Source: Neurospora tetrasperma FGSC 2508 (Eukaryota; Ascomycota; Sordariomycetes; Sordariales; Sordariaceae). Taken from it: 64,000 nt of DNA. The stretch is taken from positions 6,679,519-6,743,518 of the forward strand of contig NW_009799179.1 in NCBI RefSeq assembly GCF_000213175.1, read 5' to 3'. Shown in pieces: positions 34,374 to 49,500 of this stretch. The notes below the pieces were generated by a model that worked only from the letters and a program-made list of their open reading frames with translations, made no database searches and was not told the origin of the DNA. The translations under genes and the position numbers were made by a program. Position 1 is the first letter of the stretch. Each line of letters begins with the position of its first letter.

Positions 34374-37300
34374 ATTAATTACACCTTTTAATTATTACAT
34401 TTATAGCGCAAACCTATTTTCTTTTATCGCGCAATTAATCTTCAATCTACGTACGTACAGGAACCGCCTCATTTACCGAACCGCCGAGTCTAGTACTAAT
34501 ACCAATAGTCGTAGTTACAATAATTATAATTATAGTCTCGTTCCCTTTATTTAATAAATAAGGGTAAGTACTTTTCATTTAAGGGATAAGAGACTGTTTC
34601 GCGCGATTACCTTTCTTATATTTTATAATAAGAGTAACGACTATGCGTCCTTCTCTCCCGTTAGTAGTACTAATGACCTTATTAATTTCGGTACCCCTCC
34701 TAGGAGTATACTATTTAATTTGAATGATATTTATAAAATATTCGACGAAATTATTAATACTACTAATGTTACTGTCTATTAAGCCGCGTTTGTAAAACTT
34801 CTTCCTTCAATAGTAATTAACGACCTTCTTATTAGTATTAGCAATAATAAGGAGAAGAAAATTATCCTTTACACTTACTTCAATATAATTAATATTATTA
34901 CTTAAGACCCCGCCTTCTATTTAATTATTGCTCTGTTCGGTCGTCTTTACTATAACAATTTCGCTTAATATAAGGATATTACTATCAATTTCAAACGTAG
35001 CAAAAATAAATTAAAGACTGTCCGTACAATAATTATTAAAAATTAAAACGATTTTAATTAAAAGAACTTTAATTATTTTAATTTAATAATTAAATTTAAC
35101 ACTCTTTAAAAGAAATACAATAACCTTAATATACATTATATTACCTTCAAATTTTATAGTACTAATATTAGGTCCTTATATAATAACCTTACTAAAATAA
35201 TTAGTATTAGTACTAATAAAATATTATTATTAAAATAAATTATAGAAAACCCGCCAATCTTTACTAGTAAGGAGAATATTAGTACCGTCCGTAAATATAA
35301 AATTTTTAAAATATAGTATTTCTATATTTTATTCTAATAAAAGTACGACCCCCTCCTCTATATTAACGAGGATATTAAAATTATTTGTACTACTATACTA
35401 CTAAGCTCCAAAATCTTATTTAGTATTTGAGATAATTTAGATATTATTTAGGGAGAAAGAGATATAAACTCTTAGCGTTAGAAGACTAGTACTAAATTTA
35501 TAAAATACTTAGTTACTTGTTTCTAGAACGTTAATTTAAAGATAGATGCCGACTATTATTTCAAGGAGTTTTTTATAAAGAATATATCTTTTACAGAGTT
35601 TAAACTGGAGCTTACTAATTTAATAAACCTCTACAACTTCGACAATTCTATAAAGGTCTACTATTTGCGTAATAAGATTAAAAAACGCCTCCGCAATACT
35701 TTTATATATTATAATTTTCCTAAAACTAACAATTTTAAGAAGTGGCTCGCTATTTACTATACTATAGCCAATAATTTGGAGGATACCGACTATTACTATA
35801 AAATAAATACCTATATTTTCAATAATAACACCCCTACTGGTAGAAGCTCCGGTAGTACTAATACTAATATAGGTAACGCCTCTAATTCCTATAATACTAA
35901 TAATATCCTTATTAGCTAAAGTAGTAATAAAATAGACTTTAACGCTATTAACCTCGCCGTCTTTATTTATAAAAATATTCTCAATTAGCATACCTATAAT
36001 AATAAATACTACTATTGTAGCGGAAATAGTTATATTACTTATAATTACTTTACCTCTATTAATTATAACGCTTAAGGCCCCTAATACAATAAGGGTAAGA
36101 GGAATAAAAGTAAGGGTAGAAATAAAAGTTATTATAATAAAGAAGAAGTTTGTACCGCTAAGGCTATACCCGCTACCGCCGCTACTATTCCCGCTGTAAC
36201 CCCCGCCGCCGCCGCCGCTAATAATAAATACTATAATAAATTAGAAAACGTTTAATTTTTATACCTAATTGTATATAGAGGCCTTTCCTATTATTATTAT
36301 AGAAATGAATTTTAGACTCTTTGGAGTTAAAGGGTTTAGAGGAGGTTAGGATATAATTATTAAATAATTTTACTTCCTTAAATTTAATACTCTTATCTTC
36401 TTACATAGTAACTAAATTATATAAAAATTATTATATTACTCTTATTAATTTTGGCTATTCTATATTTACTTTTATTGATTACTCTTTTATTGTTAAATAT
36501 AACCTCCCTTATTTCCGCCTCTACTAAATAAAGAAGTTCATTTTCGCTAATAGAATAATTAAGAGTATTATTTCTAAAGGGGTAATAATTAAGTTTCGTA
36601 TTAAATACTATAACGAGACGATCACTTTCCTAATTTACAATATTTTAAAGAACTATCTAATTATTCTAGGGTTCCCGTAGATATAATATTACAAGCCCGA
36701 AATCGATTACAACTAGTATAGAATATATTTTACTAACCTAATTTATAATGGACGCTATTTACCTACTAGTTTCTTTTGAAATTAATTAGGAGCGCCAAAA
36801 ACCCTTACTAACCGAGTATTAATTACAGCCATTTATAATAGGGTCGCCCTAATTCCCTAATTACCCCTAAGGCGTAAAGCAGCTAGCCCTACTAGAAAGG
36901 TACTAGCGCTAGCAATACCTATATTAGGAAGTAGAGCCGCTTACTTTATTTAAGTAGAATTAAAAATACTTATACTAAAGAGTAGAGCTATTAATTCTAT
37001 TTAAATAGAATTAGCGCTACTACTTCCTATAATAAGGAGCGCTAATATAACCTCGCCTATTCTCTAAACTAGTTACCGACCTATTTCCGCCCCCGTTAAA
37101 GCATTAATAGCTAATAGAATTAGATCTAAGATCGGTATTACAAATACGGCTACCCTTCTAATTAAGATTAAGAGCCTAGCGTATTATAAACCTTATATCT
37201 ATTTCAACGGCTAATATATTTCTATAAATATAAAGCATCCTTAAGCCTACTATTATTATAACTTCGACATAGACTCTTTTATTAAATTAAATAATATTAA

Positions 37301-40300
37301 AGAATCTAATATAATAATTTTCAACTTCATTTACGAATTTTAATGTTTATAATTATATATTACGAACTATATTAAAATCGAAAGGCTAACCGCCGTAATA
37401 GCGGTCTAGGATATAAATTTAATTAAGGAGATAATTACTAATATTATAGACGGTAACGGATAATAATATAAAGAAAGTCTTTTACTCCTCTTTTACCCCT
37501 TTATTAATAATTTAGCTAGCGTTTATTTATCCGAAGAATTTTAAAAAATAGCGATTTTAATTAAAATAATCTATTTTACTGGCGTTTTTAATAAAAATAT
37601 ATTATTCTATAAAGAAATAATCTGGTATATATATTTAATTAAGATTTTTAACGAGGATACAAAGAAATTCTTCAATAAAACTAACTACCTAATTAAAATG
37701 AAGAACGAAATTATTACTATCTTAAAGAGAATAGAGGGATAGTAATATATTAACGAAGTAGCGGCTTTCCTCCTATCTTTAACTGAAGAGGTCCTATTTA
37801 ACCGTTTATACAATTATAAAATCGAACTCTAATCGGAAATAACCCCCCTAATACAAAATTACGCTATATATCCCTAATTGAAGTTAGTATTATTAAGAAA
37901 TAAATTGATAATAACCTAAGAAAGAGTTTTATTCGCCCGTCTCAATCCGCGGCCGCCTCCCCTATCCTTTTAATAAAGAAACCTAGCAGTAACGTTTAAA
38001 TTTATATCGATTACTATAGTATTAATAATATAATATTAAAAACGTACTATCCACTACTTTTAATTAAGAAGACCCTTAACGCTATTTGCCGGGCAAAGAT
38101 TTTTATTAAATTTAATATAATTATTATATTTAATAGGATCCGTATAAAAAAAGGATATAAATAGCTTATTATTTTTATTACCCGTTTCAACTTCTACAAA
38201 TCTATTATTTACCCGTTGGGCCTTTAAAGCGCCCTAAGAACCTTTTAGAATTATATTAACGACGTTCTATATAATATTTTCAATATATATACAATAATAT
38301 ATTTTAATAATATCCTAATCTATTCGGATAATAAAAAGGACTACGAAAACTACGTTAGGGAGGTCTTACGATAGATAATTCGAATAGGACTATAAATTAA
38401 TATTAATAAGTACGAATTCTACATTATAAGGACGAAATATTTTGGTCTAATTATTACCTTAGGAGGACTTAAGATAGACTCTGATAAAGTATCCGCTATT
38501 AAAATTTAAAAAGTTCTAGAAATTAAAAGAGTATTATAATATTTTTTAAGCTTTACTAATTTCTACCGACGATTTATTAAACACTTCTCGATTATCGTTA
38601 GTCTATTATACGAATTAATAAAGAAGTTAGTAGATTGGAAATAGACCGACTATTATTAAAAGTCTTTTAAGGCTCTTAAAAAGGCCTTTAGTAGTAGTTT
38701 AGTACTTTAGATTTATAATTAGTTTAAATAAACCGTTATTAAAACGGATACTTCGAATTAGGCTTGCAGTAGTATTCTATCCTAATATAACAAGGAGGGA
38801 ATCTTATATCTAATTATTTATTTTAATTAATAATATTCTTCGGCCGAATATAATTACAATATTTATAATAAAGAGTTACTCGCTATTATTAAAGCCCTCG
38901 AAGAATAGCGCTTTAAAATTGGAAGGAGTTTAAATATTATTCAAAATCCTTACTAACTATAAAAGTTTGAAGATTTTTACAGTAAATAAATAATTTACCC
39001 CCTATTATATATATTAATTTTAATTTCTCTCCTATTTTAATTTTACAATTAAATACTACCTTAGATCTTTATAAGTACGCCCCGACGTATTAAGTAGGAA
39101 GCTAAAAGATTTGCCTAAAAATATAACCGACGAGAAGCTATTAATTAGGAATAAAGTTTTATTTAATTATAATATTTTGATCAATAGAATTTTCATTTTA
39201 GAAGATAAGGGTAAAGAGGTTAATATTAGTATTAAATATATTTACAATTTAAAGGTTCTAAACGAGAGGTTAATAGATAATTTAGTAATAGAAGGCTATA
39301 AGAAGTCGACAATTCTCTAAAATATTATCGTTTACTTATCGGACTCTAACTATCGAATATAATTTAAAGAGGTTAAAAATTATATAAAGAGAGTCCCCTT
39401 TACTAAATACGGAGCAATTTAAAAACGAATATACTTCTATAACACTATCCTTATCGACCCTATTAATATAGAATTCTACCTCTTACTCCTCTGCTACATT
39501 TATAATTTACTATCTACCGGGCACCCGGGTTGTAAAAAAACGTATTTATTACTATTATAATCTTTCTTTTAGCTAGGAATATATACTACTATTAAATTAT
39601 ACTATAAGGTTTATTTAATATATACTAAATCCAAACCATTACAATACACCCCCTATAGTTTTTTAAAACTATTAGTAGTACTATTTATACTATAGAAGGA
39701 TATTTTAGTCGATTACATTACCCCACTTACACCTTATTTACACCGCGGATAGAAATTTAAATATATTATTATTATTATCGATCGTTTTACTAAAATAAGG
39801 TACTATATCCCTACCGTCGGTTTAACGGTAGAAGAATTAGTAGAGCACTTTATTGAAAAAGTTTATAGTATTTATAGTCTACTGGATTCTATTATTTTTA
39901 ATTGCAGTACTTAATTTATTTCACAATTTTAGAGGGTTCTTTTATTACAATTAGAAGTTATATTTAAACCTTCGTCTATATTCTACCCTACTACTAACAG
40001 TTAAACCGAACGTATTAATACAAAAATAGAGAAATATCTTCGTTTTTATATTAATTAAATTTAGAACAATTAGGTAAATTAGTTTCTAATTATAGAGTTC
40101 GTTAATAATAATCTAGTTTCTAAAATTACCAGTATTTCCCCTTTCTTTACTAATTATAATTTTTACCCCCGTATAGGCATCGAACTAGCGAAACTATACC
40201 CGCTAAAATTTTTAGCGGCGTAATAAGTAGAATATTTTAAAGCTAATAAATTAACTAATTATTTTAAAAGAATTTTAAATTTTATTACAAATTAAGCCCG

Positions 40301-41028
40301 GCGAATATAATAATATTATAAAGATAATATAAACGTCTATTGGTCGGACGTACCGAGATATATAAAAGGAAATAAGGTCCTATTTAATATTGAGAATTTT
40401 AATACCGGCCGGCCTTATACTAAGTTTATATTTCTCTTCGAAAGTCCTTTCAAAATCCTTAAAGTAAATAGCTATTAAATAATACTTAAACTCCTAATTA
40501 ATATAAAGTATAGCCCAACGTTCTATATTAGTAAAGTTAAATTATAGAACGAGGAAAGTCTCCTAGGATAAATAATTATAGAAGAATAGGACGTTCGTAT
40601 TAATTATAGCCGAACTATAAGGAGGATTAATAAAAGGGAGGACTCTATCGAATATAAGTTTAAAAGAATCGATAAATGCCGGAGGAATAATAAGGGCTAT
40701 TAGGAATACTTCGTAGTTTAAGTACTTCTATATACACTGTTATAGCAGCCGTACACTAATGTATCTATAACCCCTAATATGGTACGGATCTTTCACGAAG
40801 GCCACCCGGACGTACTATATCCCCCGGATTAGGTAGCGGCGGAAAAGAAGCGAAGATAGTTACTAGAGCCGGAGGGAAATTACAGAGGTACAGCGCGGGG
40901 AACTCCAGCCTCACGACGGAAATTACTACAATAGACGGTATTAGCGGCTATAGAGGCTTTTCAAAAGGGGATTTCTATTATTTTATATAATATTAGTCAA
41001 CCATATAGCTTCTTTTAATCCGGGGAAG

Positions 41029-41285
41029 TATTATAGGGCTAGCCTATATACCTTATACCTAGTACTAGCGTACAACAGCTTCTAAGACTGCTATACGCTA
41101 TCATCACTGCCGGCAAACTAACTATTACCGGCAGCTAATTAGTTAGAGCGCTACTTACCGCGGGTCCGCAGACCCGCCGGCGGTCGTCCTCATAAGGCCA
41201 GCCTTCTAGGCACTCGGCTGCACACTTCTCTTCCTTTCTCCTTCGTGCAATTACGCATATTCACATCTACCCTTTACCCGTAATA
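41029..41285 (+). repeat. 3' LTR of the inner Ty3/gypsy element
   Basis: 257 bp, aligning end to end with 34117-34373. It is preceded by a GGGGAAG polypurine tract and followed by the CCTAC target duplication at 41286-41290. Confidence 0.92.
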
Positions 41286-42039
41286 CCTACGTTCTAATAA
41301 ATTAATAGCTCTTCCTTCGGGAATTGAGCCGATATTATTAAAATATATATACGTAGTAATTAGTCTATTTTTTATACTATTAAGGTAACCCTTTATTTTT
41401 TTTATACTATTACTTTTTTAATTATTATTATTAAGGTCCTATAATTTCCTCTACCCTTATTATAATAATACTAATCTATTATAGAGTTTATTAAGGTAAA
41501 TAGTAATAAAGATTACCCTTCTACACTACCCTAAGCTCTTTATTTATACCCTTAAATATTTAAAGCTAATAAATTTGTATATAAGTAATAGTTGTTTGAA
41601 TTCTGGTTCGCTATAATTAAATTCCTTTTAAATTATCTTTTTTCGTATATATTCTAATAGGATTAGTTTGCTTTTGTAGGCTTTGCTAAATAGAATTTGG
41701 TTAGTAATTACCTTCTTATCCTTACCAGCTTTTATTTTAGGATTATTTTTTCTATAATTAGATTTATATTTCTATTATACTTCCCTTTATTATTCCATTT
41801 TCGATAATTATTATTATAACTACCCTTCTATCGCTAACGGCCCTATTTACTTATACCGAATATTGCCCTAAGTATAATATTATTAAATTTACAGACGAAA
41901 GTTTCTTTCAATTTTAAAATTACTTTTATAATATTAATATATACTTTTAAGAATATCTTTACACTTCCCTTTCGTTTGTTATTAATTATATTAAAGGTAA
42001 TTTTAAAAATATTTAAATTAAATATATATTAGCCCTCCG

Positions 42040-42610
42040 AAGTAAATTTAAGTATAATTGAGGCGCCCATGCCTTCCAGAGAGCTTGGTCGTTGTCGTGG
42101 GCCCGAAAGGTGACATAGAAGATCCACACCAAAGGTCGTGGTCCATAGGCCCACTCCAACGCCGCAAGCGAGGAAGGCGCGGCGTATCTGTCTATAATAG
42201 GCCAGAATGCAGAAAATTACCCGTCTTGGCAGTCCCAAATAGGCAATCTTGGCGCCAAGCAAGACACGGTTTGAATAGCAGAGCGAAAAAGCCACTTTTT
42301 CCTTTGCAACAGAGATTTCTCCTCGACCGTCGCGTGCACCTAAATGCACCTGGTGTCTGAATGACGACAAAAGAAAGGCGGTCATTTTGGTACCGGTTGC
42401 ACCTTGGTGGATGCCTTGGTTGTTGAGAAAAAAAGGAAAAGAAGTTGAAAATAACGATTTTAGCAGCAAATGTAAATGCGACCGTAGGATCCGAGAAATG
42501 ACCAAGTCCCAGAAATGACCAAGTCCTAGACTACGCCTTCAACCCTGAAGATCTACGGGGGGGTTAGGGTTAGGGTTTGAAATTCAAAATTCTGGAAAAG
42601 AGAAAAAATG
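42040..42610. other. GC-normal, non-RIP segment beside the assembly gap, with TTAGGG tract
   Basis: Inside a long AT-rich RIP block, composition switches abruptly to ordinary around 42040-42055 and stays so to the gap. It contains a duplicated 16-mer (AGAAATGACCAAGTCC at 42494-42509 and 42511-42526) and GGTTAGGGTTAGGGTTT at 42562-42578, which matches the fungal telomere unit. It does not resemble the surrounding retrotransposon. A 158-codon open frame on the minus strand (42029-42505) has no family resemblance. It could be a recent unmutated insertion or a misplaced contig end. Confidence 0.6.
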
Positions 42611-43526
42611 NNNNNNNNNNNNNNNNNNNNNNNNNNNNNNNNNNNNNNNNNNNNNNNNNNNNNNNNNNNNNNNNNNNNNNNNNNNNNNNNNNNNNNNNNN
42701 NNNNNNNNNNNNNNNNNNNNNNNNNNNNNNNNNNNNNNNNNNNNNNNNNNNNNNNNNNNNNNNNNNNNNNNNNNNNNNNNNNNNNNNNNNNNNNNNNNNN
42801 NNNNNNNNNNNNNNNNNNNNNNNNNNNNNNNNNNNNNNNNNNNNNNNNNNNNNNNNNNNNNNNNNNNNNNNNNNNNNNNNNNNNNNNNNNNNNNNNNNNN
42901 NNNNNNNNNNNNNNNNNNNNNNNNNNNNNNNNNNNNNNNNNNNNNNNNNNNNNNNNNNNNNNNNNNNNNNNNNNNNNNNNNNNNNNNNNNNNNNNNNNNN
43001 NNNNNNNNNNNNNNNNNNNNNNNNNNNNNNNNNNNNNNNNNNNNNNNNNNNNNNNNNNNNNNNNNNNNNNNNNNNNNNNNNNNNNNNNNNNNNNNNNNNN
43101 NNNNNNNNNNNNNNNNNNNNNNNNNNNNNNNNNNNNNNNNNNNNNNNNNNNNNNNNNNNNNNNNNNNNNNNNNNNNNNNNNNNNNNNNNNNNNNNNNNNN
43201 NNNNNNNNNNNNNNNNNNNNNNNNNNNNNNNNNNNNNNNNNNNNNNNNNNNNNNNNNNNNNNNNNNNNNNNNNNNNNNNNNNNNNNNNNNNNNNNNNNNN
43301 NNNNNNNNNNNNNNNNNNNNNNNNNNNNNNNNNNNNNNNNNNNNNNNNNNNNNNNNNNNNNNNNNNNNNNNNNNNNNNNNNNNNNNNNNNNNNNNNNNNN
43401 NNNNNNNNNNNNNNNNNNNNNNNNNNNNNNNNNNNNNNNNNNNNNNNNNNNNNNNNNNNNNNNNNNNNNNNNNNNNNNNNNNNNNNNNNNNNNNNNNNNN
43501 NNNNNNNNNNNNNNNNNNNNNNNNNN
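42611..43526. other. Assembly gap (916 N)
   Basis: The gap is a run of N. Long open frames across it are artefacts of translating N. Confidence 1.
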
Positions 43527-46500
43527 TTTTACTGTTTATAATACGCCTACGTAGAATAACCTTTGTACTTTTTTAGAGATTGAATATAATAGTAATACTT
43601 AAGTTATTAAATAGTCTACTTTCGATAAATTCGAATATATATAATAGGGCACTTCCAAAATAATTTGTAATTTCTATAATTACTATTATATTAAAGAATT
43701 TATCCTCTCCTACGATTAACTGGAATATATTCGGATTATTATTTAGGCTAATTAATTGCATCCTTTCTTTAAATAAGGCATTCTTTCGACGGTCGGTATT
43801 AATATAATAAATAAAGTAGTAGTATACGCGGAATAGTTAGAGGGTTTAGAAAGTATTGAGCCGTTTGTATTACATTATTAGAATTAAACGTTTTTAGGGT
43901 ATATTTAACCGTTTTCTTCGTTTTAACCTACTTTTACTTCCTTATTGAATATTTTCCCCCCTATATTTTATAGTACTAATCCTCTTAATTTCTTCCATCG
44001 CCTCCTCCCGGCTTTTTAAATAAACTTTAATCTTATTTATTCCTCCTATAATTAAAAAGGCTATATATATAACCGTTATACTTAATTAAAACTATTAAAT
44101 ACCTACTATAAGTATAGTATAACGGGCTATTTCGTATTAATATATTAGAACCGAACTTGCTTTAATTATAGTAAAATTAGTTATTAAACGCGGAATTGCC
44201 CTATTCTTGCGGGTACCCTACTATATAGTACGAATATTATATTAATTATAGTTAGAGCGGCGGTTATACCTATTTAAAATAACGTAGGTAGATTATAGCT
44301 ATATTTAGAAATAACGTTATTAGTAAGGATTTATAGAGATTGGTAGTATATACGAAGGTTAATAAATTCAAGCGTAGAATTCAATTTGATTAGTAGGTAC
44401 TTATTCCCGTTGGATATAAAAATTAATTTTATACTTTATTATTTTATTAATTTCTCCCTTTAGCCTATTCCTATATACAGTTCAATTATTTATTTTATTA
44501 AAATATATAATTCTTATAGTATTAAAAAGATAAAGTAAATTATATTTACTATTATTGAATTTTTAGCTGTAGAAGTTATTTTCGGTTACTTTTAACTTTA
44601 TAAATAGAATTCTAATATTAATTAGCAATAATAGACGTTTTAGTTTTGTATTAAGGCCGGCGATTTAAAATTAAATATAGTACCGGCGAAGGAAGTGTAT
44701 AATATTATAGCTATCCTAGTAGGGTTATAGTAGGATTTGATTCTATTATTAGACCTTTGGGAGATAGCGAAGTTAGAAGAGGGTTTTTGCCTTCTTATAT
44801 ATACGAATATCCTTTTTAAAATTTCTCCTTCCTTAGTAATTGAATTCGCAACCTTACTTATTATATTGGAATTGTCTGATCCTTTATAAATCCCTACCCC
44901 CCCGTCGAAAATCTTTTAAGTTATATTTAATAATATTTATTTTATCCTAGTACTTTTATTGGAGCTAATACAACCGAAGTCCTTAGAATTGTTAGAGGAA
45001 TTAGGGAGTAAATTTACTATTTCTAAACTAATAATTCCGCTGGAGTACGAAAAATTCCGGTTAATTTTCGAAGCGTTGGTATTACCCTTACTTTAGTATA
45101 ATTATTTAAAGTATTATATTAATTTGGTTGATAGAGAATTTATACTTTAGGGATCGATTTATATATTAAATATTAAAGAATTAGAGGTATTGCGAAAATA
45201 ATTATTAGAAATACTCTAGAAAGGGTGGATTTAACCCTTTATTAGCCCGGTAGGTACTTTTATTATTTTTATTCTAAAGAAGGGCAGAAAGTTGAAGTTT
45301 TATATTAATTTTAAGGTATTTAATAAAGTTACGAAGAAAAATTGGATAGTATTATTCTTTATTTAAAAAATTTTAGATTGGTTATTATTAGTAAAGGTCT
45401 TTATAAAATTAGATTTAAAGGATATATACTATAGAATTCGGATTTAGGAAGGAAATAAGGAGAAGATAGTATTTCGTACGAAGTATAGGTATTACGAATT
45501 TTTAATTATATTAATAAGGTTAGCGAATATATTAGTAATATTTTAAATATATATTAATAATATATTAGTAGGGTTACTAGATATAATATATATTATTTAT
45601 TTTAATAATATTCTAATTTATAGTAAGAATAAAGACAATTATTGCAATTATATTAAAAAAGTCCTTTAATAGTTATAAGATTAGAACTTTTATATAAATT
45701 TGGGTAAGTATGAATTTTATACAAAGAGGGTATTATTCTTAGGTTATATTATTTCTCTAGAGGGCATTTCGATAGATTTAGAAAGGGTTGTAGCGATTAT
45801 AAATTAGGAAGCCCCGTTGAACGTTTACGATATTTAAGTCTTTTTAGGGTTTATAGGATTCTATAAACGTTTTATAATATTATATTCTAAAGTAACTATA
45901 CTTTTAATAAAACTATTAAAGGGGGAGAAATAGAAGGTATTTAAATTAACGGAGGAGGTAGAGAAAGCGTTTATAGAATTAAAGCGGCTATTTTAGGAAG
46001 TATTAATATTACGTTACTTTAATTTAACGTTATAAATTTAAGTGGAAATAAATACGTTAAACTTTACAATTAGAGTAATTTTTATATAATTATATAGTAA
46101 TAAATAGTACCCGGTAGCGTTCTTTTTGAAGAAGAAATCGTTAGAAGAAATAAGATATAGAATTAGAGATAGAGAATTATTAGCAATTCTAAGGGTATTA
46201 AAGGCGTAAAAGTAATATTTATTGTATATAAACGAGCCGTTTTTAGTAATTACGGACTATTTAAATTTATAGTACTTTTAGGAGAAGGAGTAGGTTAGCG
46301 CGAAATGGAATTAGTAAGTATTAGAATTAGCAGTATATAATTTTAGGATAAAATATTATCTAAGGAAATTAAATTTAGTAGATAGGTTATTAAGGAAATT
46401 ATAATTATAGGGGGAAGAGTTAGAAAAGGGAGGTAAATACTTATTAATTAAAATTATTATTATGGAGGTAAAGAAAAGGGTTGAATTATAAAGGAAGGTT

Positions 46501-49500
46501 AAATATTAAAAACATTAATAAAATAAATAATTTTAATTAGGAAGGAAAGTTAGAAGGTAGCGGTAGAAGAATAGAAATAGCGGTAAAATATTAGCGAAGG
46601 AGAGGAGGATTAGGTATTAGAGAATAAAGAAAATAAATTATATAGGAAGTAGAAGAAATTGTAGGAGGAAAGTAAATTATATAGGGGGTAGAAGAAATAA
46701 ATAAGGATAGAAGATAATATTAAAATAGGCGGAACGTTAAAGAAGAGAGTAAAATTTATAGGTAAGGTTATTATTAAATTAAGGGGGGAAATAAAGGGAA
46801 TAATCATAGAAAATATAAGTGTGTATACAATAGTAATAAAAGTGTAGAAAGATAATAGGTATTTACTACTATTAGAGTAATAATTATTAAAGGTATAAAT
46901 AGAGAATTTATTTATTATTAAAGAATTATAGAAGAATAGCGAAGGAAGGAGACGAATAAAGAATTAAAAAATAAGGGAAAATAGGATTTTTTAGTACCGG
47001 TATTAAATCTATATTCTAGAATATATACGGGCCGAATTATTCTATATTTACTATAATAATATAATAGCCGGGTACCTAAGTTAAAGGAAAATATTAAAGT
47101 ATATTAATTAATTCTATTATTAGTTAACTATTATAATTAATATTAAAATATATATTTACGAATACCCGGCGTATTAGAAGGTTAAATTATATAATTACCG
47201 ACTTTATAATTTATTAGAATTATTGCTTATTTTTACTATCCTTTAGTAAAATATTTTATATAATTTTATTATTAGATTATTAAAAGTATTCGACCTTATA
47301 TTTAATTGGATTTGTAATACGGTTTTAATTATTATTAACCGTTTTATTAAATACATTTTATATATTCCTATTTAAAAGACGATCGATGCCCGGTAATTCA
47401 CTTTCTTCTTTTAGCGAAATATATTCTAGTAATTCGGCTTTTTAGATTCTATTACTTTAAATAAAGGTAGCCTTTTTATTAATTAATTTTGGAGGATATA
47501 CTATAAATTTTTGAATATTTGTAAGTGTTTTAGTATAGCTTAATATCTTTAAATAGACGGGTAAATAGAGAGATAAAATTAGAATTTAGAATTGTATTTT
47601 TAAATTTTTTATAGGATAGAATAGACCAATTAAACTAAAAAGTTTATACTAGTTTAATAAATGTATAATAATTACTTTTATACTATTATTGGGAAATCTT
47701 TATTGGAATTACTTTTTGGGTATTATTTTCGGGGGCCAGCGGATTCGGATTGGGGATAAAAGACGGTATTCTTTATAGTAATTACTAATTAAATTAAAGA
47801 ATTATTTTAGAGCCGGGTAGAAATTGTTTAAATTTTAGGAATTGTTAATTAGGGATATATAAAATAGTATAATAAAGTTCGGAAATTAAAGGAATTCGAC
47901 GTAGGGAGTTGGGTTTTATATAATACGAAGTATATTAAATAATAATACCCAAATATTAAATTAATTAATAAGTTTTTAGGATTATTTTAAATTATTCAAG
48001 TAGTTAGGGATAAAAGGATAGTATATTAATTCGTATTCCCTATATAATACCGAATTTATTTAATATTTTTAATTATTTTACTAAAATTGTACTATAGTAA
48101 TCCTATTGTAGTAACGCTACGAGGAAAAATTATAAATATTAAAGAAAATAATATTTAATATAAAGTTAAATCGATTGTAAAATACTGAAGGTCCGGCCGC
48201 TAATATTAGTTCTAGGTTAAATAGAAGGGGTATTTGGATAATAAGAATTTATAAATTCTATAAAAAGATATAAATTACTTAGGCCTTCTTAAGGATTATA
48301 AAGTAAAAGAAATATAATAGTAGAAAAATTGAGGTAGGTTAAATATTAAATTAATAAGAATTAGTTAGTTAGAGGTAGGAGAATAATGAATACTTAATAT
48401 TCGGAAATATAATATAGAAATATAAAATATAAATGTAAAATGTAAAATAAGAATGTAAAATATAAATATAAATGTAAGATGTAAAGTAGAGATATAAGAT
48501 ATAAATATAAAATATATAGTAGAGATATAAGATATAAATGTAAAATATAAAGTAGAAATGTAAAATATAAATATAAATTAGAGAGGGGAGGTAGATTAGA
48601 ATTATTGTAGAAAATTAATAAAGCGTTAGGAAGAGTATAATTTATATTCTCTATTATTACTTCTAAACGAAAAATTCTTCGGCGGTATTAGTTATAATTG
48701 ATATAGGATTAGAATCTACGACTTTAGGAAGAATATTCTTATACGTTATTACGTTTATTAATATTATTAATTAGTATTATTATACGTTATTTATTTTTCG
48801 TAATCCTCTTTAGTAAATAATAGTTTATTTAGTTTTATATTTATAACTTTTAATTCTCTATTAATAGTATAGTACTACGGGCCCTAATTGCGATTAATAG
48901 GGGGGACAATGCGGGTAGGAGAGTTTTATATTAAAATATTTATTAGGGAATTATTATTATTACTAAAAGGATTATTATTAGTAGCTACTAGACTAATATT
49001 ATTATTAATATTATTAATAATACAATAATCGAAGCTTTAGTATTATTTAGTATTAAAATAGTTAGTACGGAGTATATTAGGTAAAATTATAGGGAGGTTA
49101 TTGGCGATTAGGCGTGCTTATATCGTATTTTAGAAAGACGATATATATTAGTATAAGTATTATAAAGTAATAGTAGGTAAGGGGGTATTAGTATTAATAA
49201 GGGTTATAATTTCAATTATTATAACTTATAAAGTATTCCGAAGGTTGTATATACTACGAAGGATTTTTAATATATATTTATTTTATATTAAAGTATATTG
49301 CAATTTTTTAGTAAATTTTAAAGGGTATTAGCGAAGAAGGAGATAAAAAGATAGCGAAAAGGAGGGATTAAGCCTTAATTTAGTAAGTATATAAGGTAAT
49401 TAGGCGAATAGTTTTATATAAATTAAAGGGGCTAATATTAATAAACGTTTAAGTTAGAGTAATATTATATTTTAAGTAAGTTAGAGGGCGGATATTATTA

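Larger units (their letters stand above)
34117..41285 (+). mobile_element. Ty3/gypsy LTR retrotransposon, fossil, structurally complete (7169 bp), nested in the 5' LTR of the middle element
   Basis: It has two 257-bp LTRs (34117-34373, 41029-41285), a 5-bp target duplication CCTAC and a polypurine tract (GGGGAAG) just before the 3' LTR. The interior reads on the plus strand: gag-like sequence with zinc-knuckle-like spacing near 36.0 kb, protease region near 36.4 kb, reverse transcriptase about 38.05-38.6 kb, RNase H about 38.7-38.95 kb, integrase about 39.5-40.3 kb and a possible chromodomain-like end near 40.4 kb. The order is that of Ty3/gypsy elements. It looks whole in structure but its coding capacity is lost through very many RIP-type breaks. 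It is the youngest insertion of the nest, because it interrupts the middle element. Confidence 0.9.

Noticed and set aside
42029-42505. 158-codon minus-strand frame in the GC-normal island
   Set aside because: Composition and motif content look random, it overlaps another frame on the plus strand, and it resembles no family.
42562-42578. A true telomere or chromosome end
   Set aside because: There are only about two and a half TTAGGG units, followed by other sequence and a gap, with genes on both sides.
42577-43576. Two long open frames of more than 320 codons across 42577-43576
   Set aside because: They consist almost entirely of translated N from the assembly gap.
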